Shown: positions 1 through 9,247 of the stretch, piece by piece
Layout: every line of letters starts with the position of its first letter
Numbering within the stretch: the stretch's first letter is position 1
Assembly (NCBI RefSeq): GCF_024296665.1
Contig: NZ_CP100762.1
Location: 3,472,001 to 3,536,000 of the forward strand
DNA: 64,000 nucleotides
Reading direction: 5' to 3'
DNA from: Salinilacihabitans rarus
GTDB taxonomy: Archaea; Halobacteriota; Halobacteria; Halobacteriales; Natrialbaceae
The notes under the pieces: generated by a model
Seen by the model: only the letters and a program-made list of their open reading frames with translations
What the model was told of the DNA's origin: nothing
Databases searched by the model: none
Program-made: the position numbers and the translations under genes

Positions 1-1101
1 TCATGCGCTGATCACCCCCACGATGACCGCGGTGAGCACGAGGTTCGCGAACGACAGCACGAGCATCCCCTTCCAGCCGATCTCGATCAGTTGGTCGATC
101 CGGACGCGCGGTATCGCCGAGCGCATCCACTGGGTCAGCAGGAACACCGCCCAGATCTTCACGGTGAACCAGACGATGCCCAGTTCGGCCGGGCCGGGGC
201 CGGCGGGCCCGCCGAGGAAGATCGTCGCGATGATCGCGCCCCCGAGGAAGATGTGCAGGAACTCCCCGAGGTAGACCAGCACGAAGTAGACCGAGGAGTA
301 CTCGGTCTGGTAGCCGGCGACGATCTCGGTCGGCGCCTCCGGGATGTCGAACGGGTTGCGCCCGACCTCCGCGAGGTTGGCCGCGAGGAACAGCGCGAAC
401 GCGAACGGGTTGACGATCGCGAACCACGCCGGGATCGTCCACTCGAGGCCCGGGATCGTGAACAGCGCCGTCTCGTTCTGGACGGCGACGATCTCGCTCA
501 TCCGCAACGACCCGGCGAAGATCACCACCGACATCCCCGTCACGACGAGCGGGATCTCGTAGGCGATGTTCTGGGCGACCGCACGCAGGCCGCCGAGCAG
601 CGAGTACTTGTTCGCCGACGAGTAGCCGGCCATCACCAGCCCGATGCTCACGATGCCGGCGACGGCGAAGACGTAGGCGAGGCCGACCTCGGGGTCGGCG
701 AGGTGGATGCCGCTTCCCATCGGGATGACGGCGAAGCCGAGGATCGCCGACCCGGCGACGACGATCGGCGCGAGGTCGAACGCCGGGCGGTCGGCGTTCT
801 CCGGCACGATCAGTTCCTTCGAGAGCAGGCGCACCGAGTCAGCGACGATGATGAGAAGTCCCCACGGGCCGACGCGGTTGACCGCGATCCGGTCGGTGAA
901 CGCCGCGGTGATCTTCCGCTTCGCCCACGGGCCGGCGACGCCGGTCATCGCGAGCATCAGGCTCCCGACGATGAGCGCCGCGACGAACGCCGCGACCGCC
1001 TCGCCGAGGACGCCGAACTCGCCGAGGCCGGTGAGGTCGGCGATCCGCTCGGGCAGCAAGACCGTGTCGTCGGCCTGCAAGACCGGCGCGCTCGCCGTCA
1101 T
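1..1101 (-). CDS. nuoH: NADH-quinone oxidoreductase-like complex I, subunit H
   Basis: Membrane subunit of the archaeal complex I homologue that joins the peripheral arm to the proton-pumping arm at the quinone site. The 366-residue product is the usual length for the family and almost wholly hydrophobic, with about eight membrane spans. The conserved NuoH loop reading EVGRNPFDIPEAPTEIVAG is present near residues 243-261. The stop codon lies at the first base of the window, so the gene is complete. Its start overlaps the nuoCD stop by ATGA, so the two are translationally coupled. Family assignment is firm; the in vivo electron donor (probably not NADH in haloarchaea) is inference. Confidence 0.96.
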   Translation of the reverse strand: MTASAPVLQADDTVLLPERIADLTGLGEFGVLGEAVAAFVAALIVGSLMLAMTGVAGPWAKRKITAAFTDRIAVNRVGPWGLLIIVADSVRLLSKELIVPENADRPAFDLAPIVVAGSAILGFAVIPMGSGIHLADPEVGLAYVFAVAGIVSIGLVMAGYSSANKYSLLGGLRAVAQNIAYEIPLVVTGMSVVIFAGSLRMSEIVAVQNETALFTIPGLEWTIPAWFAIVNPFAFALFLAANLAEVGRNPFDIPEAPTEIVAGYQTEYSSVYFVLVYLGEFLHIFLGGAIIATIFLGGPAGPGPAELGIVWFTVKIWAVFLLTQWMRSAIPRVRIDQLIEIGWKGMLVLSFANLVLTAVIVGVISA

Positions 1102-2753
1102 CGGTCCACCTCCCCGAGGACGATGTCGAGGCTCCCCAGCGACGCGACGAGGTCCGGGACGTAGCCGCCCTCGACCATCTCCGGCAGCGACGAGAGGTTG
1201 TGGAACGACGGGCTACGGATCTTGAAGCGTGCGGGTTTGTCCGTGCCGTCGGAGCGGACGTAGATGCCGAGTTCGCCCTTCGCGGCCTCGACGGCCCGGT
1301 AGATCTCGGCGTCGGCGTCCGGCTTCAGGGTGCGGGGCACGTTGCTCTGTACCTCGCGTTCGTCCTCGGGCCAGTCTTCGAGCAGGTCCAGACACTGCTC
1401 GATGATCTTCGCCGACTCCTCGACCTCGCGCATCCGCACGAGCACGCGCGAGTAGTTGTCACAGCCGTCCTCGGTGACGACGTTCCAGTCGAGGTTCGGG
1501 TAGTAGCCGTAGGGGTCGTCACGCCGCAGGTCGTAGTCGACGCCCGACGCGCGGGCGACCGGCCCCGTACAGCCGTACTGCTTTGCGACCTCGGGTTCCA
1601 GCACGCCGGTGTCGACGCAGCGTAGCTGGAAGATCTCGTTGTGGGTGATGAGGTCGTGGTACTCGTCGACCTTCGCGGGCAGTTCGTCGACGAAGTCGCG
1701 GGCCTTCTCGATGAACTCCTCGCGGGGCTCCGGCAGGTCCCAGGCGACCCCGCCCAGCCGGAAGTAGTTGTACATCAGCCGCTGGCCGGTGAGGTCTTCG
1801 AGGATGTCCTGGACGACCTCGCGGTCGCGGAAGGCGTACTGGAAGACGGCGGTGAAGTCGCCGAAGACGTCCAGCCCGAACGTCCCCAGCGCGATCATGT
1901 GCGAGGCGATCCGGCAGAGTTCGGCGCCCATCGTCCGCAGCACCTGCGCGTACTCGGGCACCTCGATGTCGGCCAGATCCTCCGCCGCCCGGGCGTAGGC
2001 CCACTCGTTGAGCAGGCCGGCCGAGACGTAGTCCCAGCGGTCGGGGTAGGGCATGATCTGGTGGCGGTAGGTGCCCTGCTGGCACATCTGCTCCTCGCAG
2101 CGGTGGAGGTAGCCGATGTCCGGGTCGACGTCGACGACCGTCTCGCCGTCGAGCACCGTCTTCACGTGGAGCACGCCGTGGGTCGCCGGGTGGTGCGGGC
2201 CGATGTTGAGGAACATCGTGTCCGACTCGGCGTCGTGGCGGTCGGGTGCCAGCGGGTTCGCGTACTCGCTCAGGGTGACGATCTGGGGCTTGTTGCCGTC
2301 GTAGTCGTCCGAGAGCGGGTGGCCCTGCCACGTCTCGGGCAGGAGTATCCGCCGGGGGTCCGGGTGGCCCTCGTAGTCGATGCCTACGAGGTCGAAGTTC
2401 TCGCGTTCGGCCCAGTCGGCCGACCGGAACACCGGTTCGGCGGTCTGGCTGACCGGGTCGTCGAGCGTGGTCGGGACGACGACGCTCACCTCCTGTGTCG
2501 GGTCGTCGTACTTCCTGAGGTGGTAGATCGTCTCGTAGCGGTCGGCGTACTGCTGGGCGGTGGCACAGGCGAGGTGATCGAAGCCCGCCTCGTCGCGCAG
2601 GCGCGTCAGCACCGTCTGGACGTCGTCGGGTCGGATCACGAACCCCGGCGCGTTCAGGTGGTCGTCGCGCGCGCGGGCGACGTCGCCGAGCAGCGCCTCG
2701 AGTTCGTCCTCGGTGACCTCCTCCGCGACCGGCAGTTCGACTCCCTTGCTCAT
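1098..2753 (-). CDS. nuoCD: Complex I fused subunit C/D
   Basis: Peripheral-arm protein of 551 residues that fuses the 30-kDa NuoC domain (about residues 40-180) to the 49-kDa NuoD domain (about 185-551). NuoD hallmarks are visible: NIGPHHPATHGVLH, the CEEQMCQQGTYR segment and the GYYPNLDWN region. NuoD forms the floor of the quinone cavity beside the NuoB iron-sulfur cluster. The gene overlaps nuoB upstream and nuoH downstream by ATGA, consistent with one polycistronic message. No nuoE, nuoF or nuoG lies in this part of the operon, as expected for haloarchaea, whose complex I lacks the NADH-oxidising module. Confidence 0.95.
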   Translation of the reverse strand: MSKGVELPVAEEVTEDELEALLGDVARARDDHLNAPGFVIRPDDVQTVLTRLRDEAGFDHLACATAQQYADRYETIYHLRKYDDPTQEVSVVVPTTLDDPVSQTAEPVFRSADWAERENFDLVGIDYEGHPDPRRILLPETWQGHPLSDDYDGNKPQIVTLSEYANPLAPDRHDAESDTMFLNIGPHHPATHGVLHVKTVLDGETVVDVDPDIGYLHRCEEQMCQQGTYRHQIMPYPDRWDYVSAGLLNEWAYARAAEDLADIEVPEYAQVLRTMGAELCRIASHMIALGTFGLDVFGDFTAVFQYAFRDREVVQDILEDLTGQRLMYNYFRLGGVAWDLPEPREEFIEKARDFVDELPAKVDEYHDLITHNEIFQLRCVDTGVLEPEVAKQYGCTGPVARASGVDYDLRRDDPYGYYPNLDWNVVTEDGCDNYSRVLVRMREVEESAKIIEQCLDLLEDWPEDEREVQSNVPRTLKPDADAEIYRAVEAAKGELGIYVRSDGTDKPARFKIRSPSFHNLSSLPEMVEGGYVPDLVASLGSLDIVLGEVDR

Positions 2754-3457
2754 GGCGAATCAGCCCAGTTGTAGCGCATGACGAGGTCGTCCTCGTCGAT
2801 CTGGTCGGCGAGCTTTTCGACGACTTCGTCGCGGGGCAGGTCGCCGAACTGCTCGAGTTCGTACGGCTTGACCACCACGGGCGAGGACTCGCCGTTGGCG
2901 ATGCGCTCTTGCAGTTTGGCGACGCCGTAGATCAGCGCCTCCGGCCGGGGCGGACAGCCGGGGACGTGGATGTCGATCGGGATGATCTCCTCGGCGCCCT
3001 TGACGACGTTGTACCCCTCCTGGAACGGCCCGCCGGAGATCGTACACGACCCCATCCCGACGACGAACTTCGGTTCGGGCATCTGGTCGTAGACGCGTTT
3101 CATCCGCGGGCCGAACTTCGAGACGATCGTCCCCGGGACGATCATCACGTCGGCCTGCCGCGGCGACGCCCGCGGGACCCCGGCCCCGAACCGGTCGAGG
3201 TCGTGTTTGATCGCGTACGTGTGGATCATCTCGATGCTGCAGCAGGCGATCCCGAACTGCAGCATGAACATCGAGGAGCCCCGGACCCAGTTCATGAACT
3301 TGTCGAACTTCGTGAGGATGAACGGCGTCGAGCCGAACGCCTCGCGGAGCTTCGAGTTGAAGCGGGCGTCGGGGCCGGCGCCCATGCGCGCCTCGCGCGT
3401 GTCCGTCCCGGGTGCAGTGCTCTCGTAGATCGACGGGTGTGGTTCGTCGTTACTCAT
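2750..3457 (-). CDS. nuoB: Complex I subunit B
   Basis: A 235-residue subunit carrying cluster N2, the last 4Fe-4S centre before quinone. The cysteine ligands are visible in ACCSIEMI, MGSCTISGGPF and PGCPPRPEALIYG. The reading frame is open farther upstream, but the ATG at 3457 begins MSNDEPHPS and overlaps the nuoA stop by ATGA, the same geometry as the other junctions here. The first 60 or so residues are an acidic extension that often differs between haloarchaea. Confidence 0.95.
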   Translation of the reverse strand: MSNDEPHPSIYESTAPGTDTREARMGAGPDARFNSKLREAFGSTPFILTKFDKFMNWVRGSSMFMLQFGIACCSIEMIHTYAIKHDLDRFGAGVPRASPRQADVMIVPGTIVSKFGPRMKRVYDQMPEPKFVVGMGSCTISGGPFQEGYNVVKGAEEIIPIDIHVPGCPPRPEALIYGVAKLQERIANGESSPVVVKPYELEQFGDLPRDEVVEKLADQIDEDDLVMRYNWADSP

Positions 3458-3867
3458 GGTCGGTCTGCCTCCGGCTCGACCTGACTGGGGCTTTTGGCCC
3501 ACTCGACCGCGTCGTTGCGCCACGCCCACGCGAGTCCGACGAGGAGGATCCCGACGAACAGCAACATCGGTCCGAGCGCCTCGACCATCCCGTACTCCGG
3601 CGACGCGACGGCGTCGCCGTAGACGACCGCCCACGGAAACAGCAGGACGGTCTCGATGTCGAAGACGACGAAAAGAAGTGCGACCATGTAGTACTGGATG
3701 TTGAACCGGATGTGCGTCCCACCGGTCGGCACCTCGCCGCTCTCGTAGGTGGCGCGTTTACTCGTTTCGGGTACACTCGGCCGCAGGAGGTACGACACCG
3801 CCATCATCCCGAGGGGTATCAGTAATCCCACGACGGCGAGCGCCCCGATGGCTATCCATTCATTCAT
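3454..3867 (-). CDS. nuoA: Complex I subunit A
   Basis: First gene of the complex I operon: a 137-residue membrane protein with three predicted spans and the NuoA-type segment YYMVALLFVVFDIETVLLFP, whose acidic residues sit inside the membrane. The ATG at 3867 (MNEWIAIG) is preferred over one 10 codons upstream because it begins right at the first membrane span, is preceded by GGAG, and sits a plausible distance from the TATA box near 3900. It overlaps nuoB by ATGA. Confidence 0.93.
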   Translation of the reverse strand: MNEWIAIGALAVVGLLIPLGMMAVSYLLRPSVPETSKRATYESGEVPTGGTHIRFNIQYYMVALLFVVFDIETVLLFPWAVVYGDAVASPEYGMVEALGPMLLFVGILLVGLAWAWRNDAVEWAKSPSQVEPEADRP

Positions 3868-3896
3868 CTCCGTAACGTTCGCACGTTGTAAACGCA

Positions 3897-3908
3897 CCCA
3901 TATAAGGG
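3897..3908 (-). promoter_or_regulatory. nuoA: Probable TATA box of the nuo operon
   Basis: Read on the minus strand this is CCCTTATATGGG, about 35 nt before the nuoA start codon. That spacing suggests a very short 5' leader. It is the only good archaeal TATA match between nuoA and the next gene, which lies on the same strand. Confidence 0.55.
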
Positions 3909-4081
3909 TTGATTCTTCGCTTACCGCCGAAATCCGGCGTATCGCAGTCTTTACGGCGCTAATCCGACACCACCGACTCGGGGCCCGACGCCGCTACTGG
4001 CAAGAATCGCCGCCGAGACCGTTCGACGGCCGTAAATGCACTGTTACCGGCCGCCGTCGCGGGCGACGCGAGCGCCCGCGT

Positions 4082-4717
4082 TCACTCGCCGCGGTACGCG
4101 CGGACGCCGCCGTCGTGGAGGTCGCGCGAGACGGTCCCGACGTCCTCGCGAAGCCGGTCGTGGTAGTCGACGAGTCGGTCGCGCAGTTTCTCGTGCTCGC
4201 GGGCGAGGATCTGGGCCGCCGAGAGCGCGGCGTTGAACGACTTGCCGGCGTCGACCGCGAGGATCGGCGCGCCCGCGGGCATCCCGATCACGCTGTCGAC
4301 TGACTTCTCCTGGACCGGGACGCCGATGACGGGCAAGGGGTAAGCGATCGACGCCGTCATGTTCGGCAGGTCCGCGGACTTCCCGCCCGCGCCCGCGATG
4401 ATCACCTCGATCCCGCGGTCTTCGGCCGTCTCCGCGTACGCGGTCATCAGGTCCGGCGTCCGGTGGGCCGAGGTGACGTACGTCTCGAAGGTAAAGCGCG
4501 CCGCCGGCGGGTCGTCGTAGTCGGTCTGCTCTTCGAACCCGAGTTCCTCGACGAGCGCGTCGTACGCGCCGGGGCGGCGACCGCCGGTCAGCATCGTCTC
4601 GAGGTCCGAGTCGCTGCCCATCACGATGCCCACGTCGGGGGTCTCCGCGGCCGGGCGGTCCCGGGCGGCCTCCTCGCGGAGTCGGTCGATCAGGTCGTCG
4701 ACTGCCGGTGCGGTCAT
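4082..4717 (-). CDS. purE: N5-carboxyaminoimidazole ribonucleotide mutase
   Basis: Purine biosynthesis: converts N5-CAIR to CAIR. The 211-residue product has the PurE core motifs GIVMGSDSDLETM, SAHRTPDLM, AGAGGKSADLP and the GVPVQEKS segment. It is longer than the roughly 160 residues usual in bacteria because of an N-terminal helix and an insertion rich in acidic residues (around TGGRRPGAYDALVEELGF), a haloarchaeal trait. The ATG at 4717 was chosen because everything upstream in frame looks non-coding. It works with purK, which lies on the same strand just upstream with one small gene between. Confidence 0.93.
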   Translation of the reverse strand: MTAPAVDDLIDRLREEAARDRPAAETPDVGIVMGSDSDLETMLTGGRRPGAYDALVEELGFEEQTDYDDPPAARFTFETYVTSAHRTPDLMTAYAETAEDRGIEVIIAGAGGKSADLPNMTASIAYPLPVIGVPVQEKSVDSVIGMPAGAPILAVDAGKSFNAALSAAQILAREHEKLRDRLVDYHDRLREDVGTVSRDLHDGGVRAYRGE

Positions 4718-4767
4718 ACCCGCGGCTTCCGCCCCGGAGGCAATGAAAGGCGGTGGTTCACGCCGCG

Positions 4768-5079
4768 TCAGCGCGAGCCCTTGCAGCCGCCGCGCAGTCG
4801 GCTGCACTCGGATCGGCGCGTGCGGAGACAGCGATCGGTTCCCTCGTACTCCTCGGCCAGCACCTCCTCGAGGAGGTCGATCTCGCGCTGGCCGTAGCCC
4901 TCGGTCGCGACGAAGTACGGGACGAGTCGGTGTTCGCCGACCCGCCGGCTGCACAGCCCCTCCGCCTTGAGCCGCCGCACGACGTCTCGGAGCTCCGCTT
5001 TCGTCGGTTCGGGGCCGATGTCGATCCCCGAGCCGCGACCGTCGGAGAGCCGTTCGAATACCTGACCGGTATCGATCAT
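4768..5079 (-). CDS. Small conserved haloarchaeal protein, winged-helix-like
   Basis: A 103-residue protein between purK and purE on the same strand. The first 75 residues look like a helical, possibly winged-helix fold (ELRDVVRRLKAEGLCS followed by a strand-rich HRLVPYFVAT), and the C-terminus is basic and cysteine-containing. The ATG at 5079 follows a TATA-like GTTTTACC about 30 nt upstream, suggesting its own leaderless promoter. I do not recognise a function; position between the two purine genes may be incidental. Confidence 0.7.
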   Translation of the reverse strand: MIDTGQVFERLSDGRGSGIDIGPEPTKAELRDVVRRLKAEGLCSRRVGEHRLVPYFVATEGYGQREIDLLEEVLAEEYEGTDRCLRTRRSECSRLRGGCKGSR

Positions 5080-5183
5080 GTCTCTCCACGTCCACGTGCC
5101 ACGGGTAAAACGTTTTCCACGGTGGGGGCCACGAGACGGCCGTTTCGGTCGAACACGTTCGATTCCGGCCCGGTCGACGGTCG

Positions 5184-6392
5184 CTACGCGAAGGTGACGG
5201 CGTCGCGGAGCGCGGTCGCCCGGTCGAGCAGTTCCGCGACGCCCTCGCCGTCCCGCGCGGTCACGGTCACGTGGCCCATCTTCCGCAGGGGGCGGGCCTC
5301 GCGCTTGCCGTACCAGTGGAGGTGCGCGCCGGGGGTGTCGAGGATCTCCGCGACGCCCGACAGCGCCGCCTCCCGCGGCGCCTCGACGTCGCCCAGCAGG
5401 TTCGTCGACACCGTCTCGCAGCGCAGATCGGTCGACCCGAGCGGCCAGCCGAGCACCGCCCGGACGTGCTGTTCGAACTGCGAGGTCGTCGCCCCCTCGA
5501 TGGTCCAGTGGCCCGAGTTGTGCGGTCGCGGGGCGATCTCGTTGAGCAGGATCTCCCCCTCGCCGTTTCGCGGGCGACGCCCGCTCGACCCGTCCGAGGC
5601 GCCACGCGCCTCGCTCGTCTCGAACAGTTCGATCCCGTAGACCCCGCGGCCGTCCATCACGTCGAGGACGTCCGCGGCGACCTCGCGGGCGCGCTCGGCG
5701 ACCGCGTCGTCCGACCGGGCGGGGACGACCGTCTCCCGCAGGATCTCCTCGCGGTGGACGTTCTCCCCGACGGGGAACGCGGCGATCTCGCCGTCGCCTT
5801 TCGCCGCGATCACCGACACCTCGCGCTCGAAGTCGACGAACGCCTCGACCATCGCGGGACCGGCGACCGCGTCGAGCGCGTCCGCGGCCTCGTCCTTTGC
5901 CTCGACGGGGACGTTCCCCCGGCCGTCGTAGCCGCCGGTGCGCGCTTTGAGCATCACCGGCGCGCCGTACTCGTCGATCGCCTCGCGCACGTCGTCGACG
6001 TCCTCGACCGCCCGGAACGGCGACACCGGAATCCCGGCGTCGCGGAGCCGGCGCTTCTGGACGAGTTTGTCGTGGATCGTCCGCAGCGTCGCCGGCTTCG
6101 GGTGGACCGGCGTCCCCGTCTCCTCGCCGACGCGGTCCAGCACGTCCTGATCGGCGAGTTCGATCTCGAAGGTGAGGACGTCCGCGCGCGCGGCGAGTTC
6201 CCGGATGCCCGCCTCGTCGTCGAACTCCGCGACGATCTGATCGCGCGCGACCGGCGCGGCCGGACAGTCCGGCGTCGGGTCGAGGACGAGTAGCTCGACC
6301 CCCAGCGGCGCGGCCGCCTCGGCCAGCATCCGTCCGAGCTGTCCGCCGCCGACCACGCCGAGGGTCGGTCCCGGCGTCCGTAGCGTCGTCAT
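5184..6392 (-). CDS. purK: N5-carboxyaminoimidazole ribonucleotide synthetase
   Basis: ATP-grasp enzyme that carboxylates AIR with bicarbonate, the step before PurE. The 402-residue product begins with the characteristic GVVGGGQLGRMLAEAA loop, followed by the ATP-grasp region (VMLKARTGGYDGRGN near residue 150 and NEIAPRPHNSGHWT near 285). Length matches the family. A TATA box 27-34 nt before the ATG indicates a leaderless transcript. An acidic and glycine-rich insertion (SEARGASDGSSGRRPRNGEG) interrupts the domain just before the NEIAPRPHNSGH motif. Confidence 0.95.
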   Translation of the reverse strand: MTTLRTPGPTLGVVGGGQLGRMLAEAAAPLGVELLVLDPTPDCPAAPVARDQIVAEFDDEAGIRELAARADVLTFEIELADQDVLDRVGEETGTPVHPKPATLRTIHDKLVQKRRLRDAGIPVSPFRAVEDVDDVREAIDEYGAPVMLKARTGGYDGRGNVPVEAKDEAADALDAVAGPAMVEAFVDFEREVSVIAAKGDGEIAAFPVGENVHREEILRETVVPARSDDAVAERAREVAADVLDVMDGRGVYGIELFETSEARGASDGSSGRRPRNGEGEILLNEIAPRPHNSGHWTIEGATTSQFEQHVRAVLGWPLGSTDLRCETVSTNLLGDVEAPREAALSGVAEILDTPGAHLHWYGKREARPLRKMGHVTVTARDGEGVAELLDRATALRDAVTFA

Positions 6393-6418
6393 CGGACGGT
6401 CGTTGTCCGCGCCCGCGC

Positions 6419-6426
6419 TTAAATAT
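6419..6426 (-). promoter_or_regulatory. purK: TATA box of purK
   Basis: Minus-strand ATATTTAA lies 27-34 nt before the purK ATG, the distance expected for a leaderless haloarchaeal transcript. Confidence 0.6.
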
Positions 6427-6657
6427 TCTCAATCCTGCCGATTTCGTCCCCGGACGGCGCCGTCGATACGCACGTTCGTGCCCAACCTGCGGTCGCTCGA
6501 CTCGCGGCGGCCGCTCGCAGGGGCCGGTTTTCGCGACCCGGCGGACCGAGAGGTCTCGGCACCGTTCGCCCGGACCGACGACGCGCTCGCGCGTTTCGGC
6601 CTCGCTACACTCGCACGGAACGGTACCTCTTTTACTCCCCCTCACTACCGCTCGCGT

Positions 6658-7068
6658 ATGACCGCGCTCGGACTGGTGATCGCGCAGTTCAATCGCCCGA
6701 TCACCGAGCAGATGGAGGAGGCCGCCCGCGAGGCCGCCGCCGACGCCGGCGCCGAGGTCCGCGAGACGGTCCGCGTGCCGGGGGCGTACGACGCGCCGCT
6801 GGCGGCCGACCGCCTCGCGCGCCGCGAGGACGTCGACGCCGTCGCCGTGATCGGCGCGATCATCACCGGCGACACCGACCACGATCAGGTGATCGCCGAG
6901 TCGACCGCCGGACGGCTCTCCGACGTCAGCCTCGAGCGCGACACGCCGGTCACCCTCGGCGTCACGGGGCCGGGGATGTCGGCCGCCGAGGCCCGCGAGC
7001 GGGTCGAGAACGCCGCGAAGGCCGTCGACGGCGCGATCGACCTCGTCGACGAGTTGCCGGACCCCTGA
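6658..7068 (+). CDS. ribH: 6,7-dimethyl-8-ribityllumazine synthase
   Basis: Penultimate step of riboflavin synthesis. The 136-residue product shows the lumazine synthase pattern: IAQFNRPIT at the N-terminus, RVPGAYDAPLAADRLA, and the GAIITGDTDHDQV loop containing the catalytic histidine. The frame is open upstream but the ATG at 6658 fits the family length and follows CTTTTACT about 25 nt before it, a TATA-like promoter. It is divergent from purK. The FAD synthetase gene ribL lies two genes downstream on the opposite strand, so flavin genes are loosely clustered here. Confidence 0.94.
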   Translation: MTALGLVIAQFNRPITEQMEEAAREAAADAGAEVRETVRVPGAYDAPLAADRLARREDVDAVAVIGAIITGDTDHDQVIAESTAGRLSDVSLERDTPVTLGVTGPGMSAAEARERVENAAKAVDGAIDLVDELPDP

Positions 7069-7103
7069 AGACATCCCGCGTGACCACCTACCCACTTCCG
7101 ACC

Positions 7104-8252
7104 ATGACCATGGAATTCACGGACCGCGTCACCAGCGTCGAACCGTCAGCAACGCTCGCCATCTCCGCGCTCGCCACCGAACTCGAGGCCGACGGCGCCG
7201 ACGTCGTCGACCTCTCGGTCGGCGAACCCGACTTCCCGACGCCCGGGAACGTCGTTCAGGCCGCGAAGGACGCGATGGACGCCGGCCACACCGGCTACAC
7301 CACCTCGAAGGGGATCCTCGAACTCCGCGAGGCCATCGCCGACAAACTCGCCGCCGACGGCCTCGAACACACCAGCGACGAGGTCGTCGTCACCCCCGGC
7401 GCGAAGCAGGCGCTGTACGAGGTCGTCAGCGCGCTGATCGAGGACGGCGACGAGGTCGTCCTGCTCGACCCCGCGTGGGTCTCCTACGAGGCGATGGTGA
7501 CGATGGCCGGCGGCTCCCTGTCGCGGGTGGACCTCTCGCCGTACGACTTCCGGCTCGAACCCGCCCTCGACGACCTCGCCGACGCCGTCTCCGACGAGAC
7601 CGACCTGCTGATCGTCAACTCGCCGTCGAACCCCACGGGCGCCGTCTACTCCGACGCCGCCCTCGACGGCGTCGCCGAACTCGCCGTCTCCCACGACGTC
7701 ACCGTCGTCTCCGACGAGATCTACAAGGAGATCACCTACGGCGTCGAGCCCACGAGTCTGGGCACGTTCGACGGGATGGCAGCCCGCACCGTCACCGTCA
7801 ACGGCTTCTCGAAGGCCTACTCGATGACCGGCTGGCGGCTGGGCTACTTCGCCGGCCCCGAGGAACTGGTCTCGCAGGCCGGCAAACTCCACAGCCACTC
7901 GGTCTCCTCGGCGGTGAACTTCGTCCAGCACGCCGGCATCGAGGCGCTCGAGAACACCGACGAGGCGGTCGAGGAGATGGTCGCCGCGTTCGCGGAGCGC
8001 CGCGACCTCGTCGTCGACCTGCTCGACGACCGCGGCGTCGACGTCGCCGTCCCTGACGGGGCGTTCTACATGATGCTCCCCGTCGACGGGGACGATCAAG
8101 CGTGGTGCGAGGGCGCCATCGAGGACGCCCACGTCGCGACGGTGCCGGGCAGCGCGTTCGGCACGCCCGGCTACGCGCGCATCTCCTACGCGGCGAGCGA
8201 GGAGCGCCTGAAAGACGGCATCGAGCGACTGGCCGCGGAAGGCTACCTCTGA
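7104..8252 (+). CDS. PLP-dependent aminotransferase, class I/II (aspartate aminotransferase-like)
   Basis: A 382-residue fold-type I pyridoxal phosphate enzyme. Visible signatures: SVGEPDFPTP near the N-terminus, NSPSNPTGAVYS, VVSDEIYKEITY with the PLP-contacting Asp and Tyr, and FSKAYSMTGWRLGY containing the Schiff-base lysine. Substrate cannot be read from sequence; the closest well-known relatives act on aspartate or aromatic amino acids. Two ATG codons (7104 and 7110) are both possible starts; a GTG at 7080 is less likely. It follows ribH by about 35 nt and may be cotranscribed. Confidence 0.9.
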   Translation: MTMEFTDRVTSVEPSATLAISALATELEADGADVVDLSVGEPDFPTPGNVVQAAKDAMDAGHTGYTTSKGILELREAIADKLAADGLEHTSDEVVVTPGAKQALYEVVSALIEDGDEVVLLDPAWVSYEAMVTMAGGSLSRVDLSPYDFRLEPALDDLADAVSDETDLLIVNSPSNPTGAVYSDAALDGVAELAVSHDVTVVSDEIYKEITYGVEPTSLGTFDGMAARTVTVNGFSKAYSMTGWRLGYFAGPEELVSQAGKLHSHSVSSAVNFVQHAGIEALENTDEAVEEMVAAFAERRDLVVDLLDDRGVDVAVPDGAFYMMLPVDGDDQAWCEGAIEDAHVATVPGSAFGTPGYARISYAASEERLKDGIERLAAEGYL

Positions 8253-8280
8253 GGTCCGTCCCCTTTCGCAGAAACCGCCG

Positions 8281-8712
8281 TCAGCCCCGCCGCTCTACGA
8301 TCTCGTCGACGATCAGCCGCGTCGACAGCAACTCGCCGTCGTAGCGCGGTTCGCGGCCGCTGGCGCGGCGGACCTCGCAGTCGATCCCGCGGCGGTCGAG
8401 TTCCGCCTCGATCGCCGCGTCGTCGTGGTGCTGGTCGTGACCCAGCGCGATGACGTCGGGGTCGCGCTCCTCGATCGGAACGAAGATGTCCTCCTCGTGG
8501 CCGAGGATCGCCTCGTCGACGACTTCGAGCGCGTCCACGACGTCCCGGCGCTGTCGCGCCGGACAGACGGGCGCTTCCTTGTGGTCGACGTTCGAGCGCC
8601 GGGCAACGATGACGACGAGTTCGTCGCCCATCGCCTTCGCCTCCTCCAGGTAGTGGACGTGACCGGGGTGGAGGATGTCGAAGGTCCCCTGCGCGATCAC
8701 CGTGCGGGTCAC
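8281..8712 (-). CDS. ribL: Archaeal FAD synthetase (nucleotidyltransferase)
   Basis: Transfers AMP from ATP to FMN, giving FAD. The 143-residue protein has the cytidylyltransferase-like [14 protein letters not shown] motif at residues 9-22 and the second-half motif [11 protein letters not shown] (usual form ISSTxI). Length and a lone nucleotidyltransferase domain are typical of archaeal RibL rather than bacterial RibF. The gene lies just downstream of the JAMM protease gene on the same strand (37 nt gap). Confidence 0.92.
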   Translation of the reverse strand: MTRTVIAQGTFDILHPGHVHYLEEAKAMGDELVVIVARRSNVDHKEAPVCPARQRRDVVDALEVVDEAILGHEEDIFVPIEERDPDVIALGHDQHHDDAAIEAELDRRGIDCEVRRASGREPRYDGELLSTRLIVDEIVERRG

Positions 8713-8749
8713 GCGACCCCCTCCGGACGTCCGAGAACGGTTGGCCCTT

Positions 8750-9247
8750 TCATCCGCGTAACTCCTCGTCGATGTCAGCCTGCGTGAAGTCGAAGAACTC
8801 CTCCGTGTCGGGCAGGTCGACGTCGAGGACGGTCAGGTTCGTCGGCCGTCCCTGCGAGTCGAACGCCTTCCAGTCGCCTCGCCGGTAGGGCGCGCCGACG
8901 ATGACGTGGACGCTCCCGCGGCCGAACGTCCCGAGATCCGCGTCGCTCGGCCGGAGCACGCCGTTCGGGTGCGAGTGGATGCTCCCGAGCGCGTTCACGT
9001 CGTTCGGAATCGCGCTCGACCTGACCGTCGCGCTCACGCTGTTGGTCTCGGTCCCGGGGACGACGAGCACGTCCGTGATCACCAGTCCGTCCCGGTCGAG
9101 CCCCAAGTCCCGCGCGTCGGTCCCCCGGAGGAAGCCCATGTACTCGTCCGGGTGGCTCGCCTCGGCGGACTCAAGCGCGAACTCGAGCGTCTCCTCGGCG
9201 ATGCCGAGGATCTCGCTCGAGCGAAACAGCGCGTCGAGCAGCCCCAT
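8750..9247 (-). CDS. JAMM/MPN-domain metalloprotease (desampylase-like)
   Basis: A 165-residue single-domain MPN protein. The JAMM zinc site is complete: an upstream glutamate in DEYMGFLRG (about residue 31), then [16 protein letters not shown] with His-x-His and the downstream Asp. In Haloferax, proteins of this family remove ubiquitin-like SAMP modifiers; which of the two known subtypes this is cannot be settled by reading alone. The ATG at 9247 (MGLLDALF) is preferred because the preceding open frame is low-complexity and non-conserved. It lies immediately upstream of ribL on the same strand. Confidence 0.88.
   Translation of the reverse strand: MGLLDALFRSSEILGIAEETLEFALESAEASHPDEYMGFLRGTDARDLGLDRDGLVITDVLVVPGTETNSVSATVRSSAIPNDVNALGSIHSHPNGVLRPSDADLGTFGRGSVHVIVGAPYRRGDWKAFDSQGRPTNLTVLDVDLPDTEEFFDFTQADIDEELRG

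Noticed and set aside
4768-7095. A very long minus-strand frame spanning purK and ribH
   Set aside because: Only its last 103 codons (from 5079) look like a real protein; the rest is Arg/Gly-rich sequence overlapping purK in another frame and antisense to ribH.
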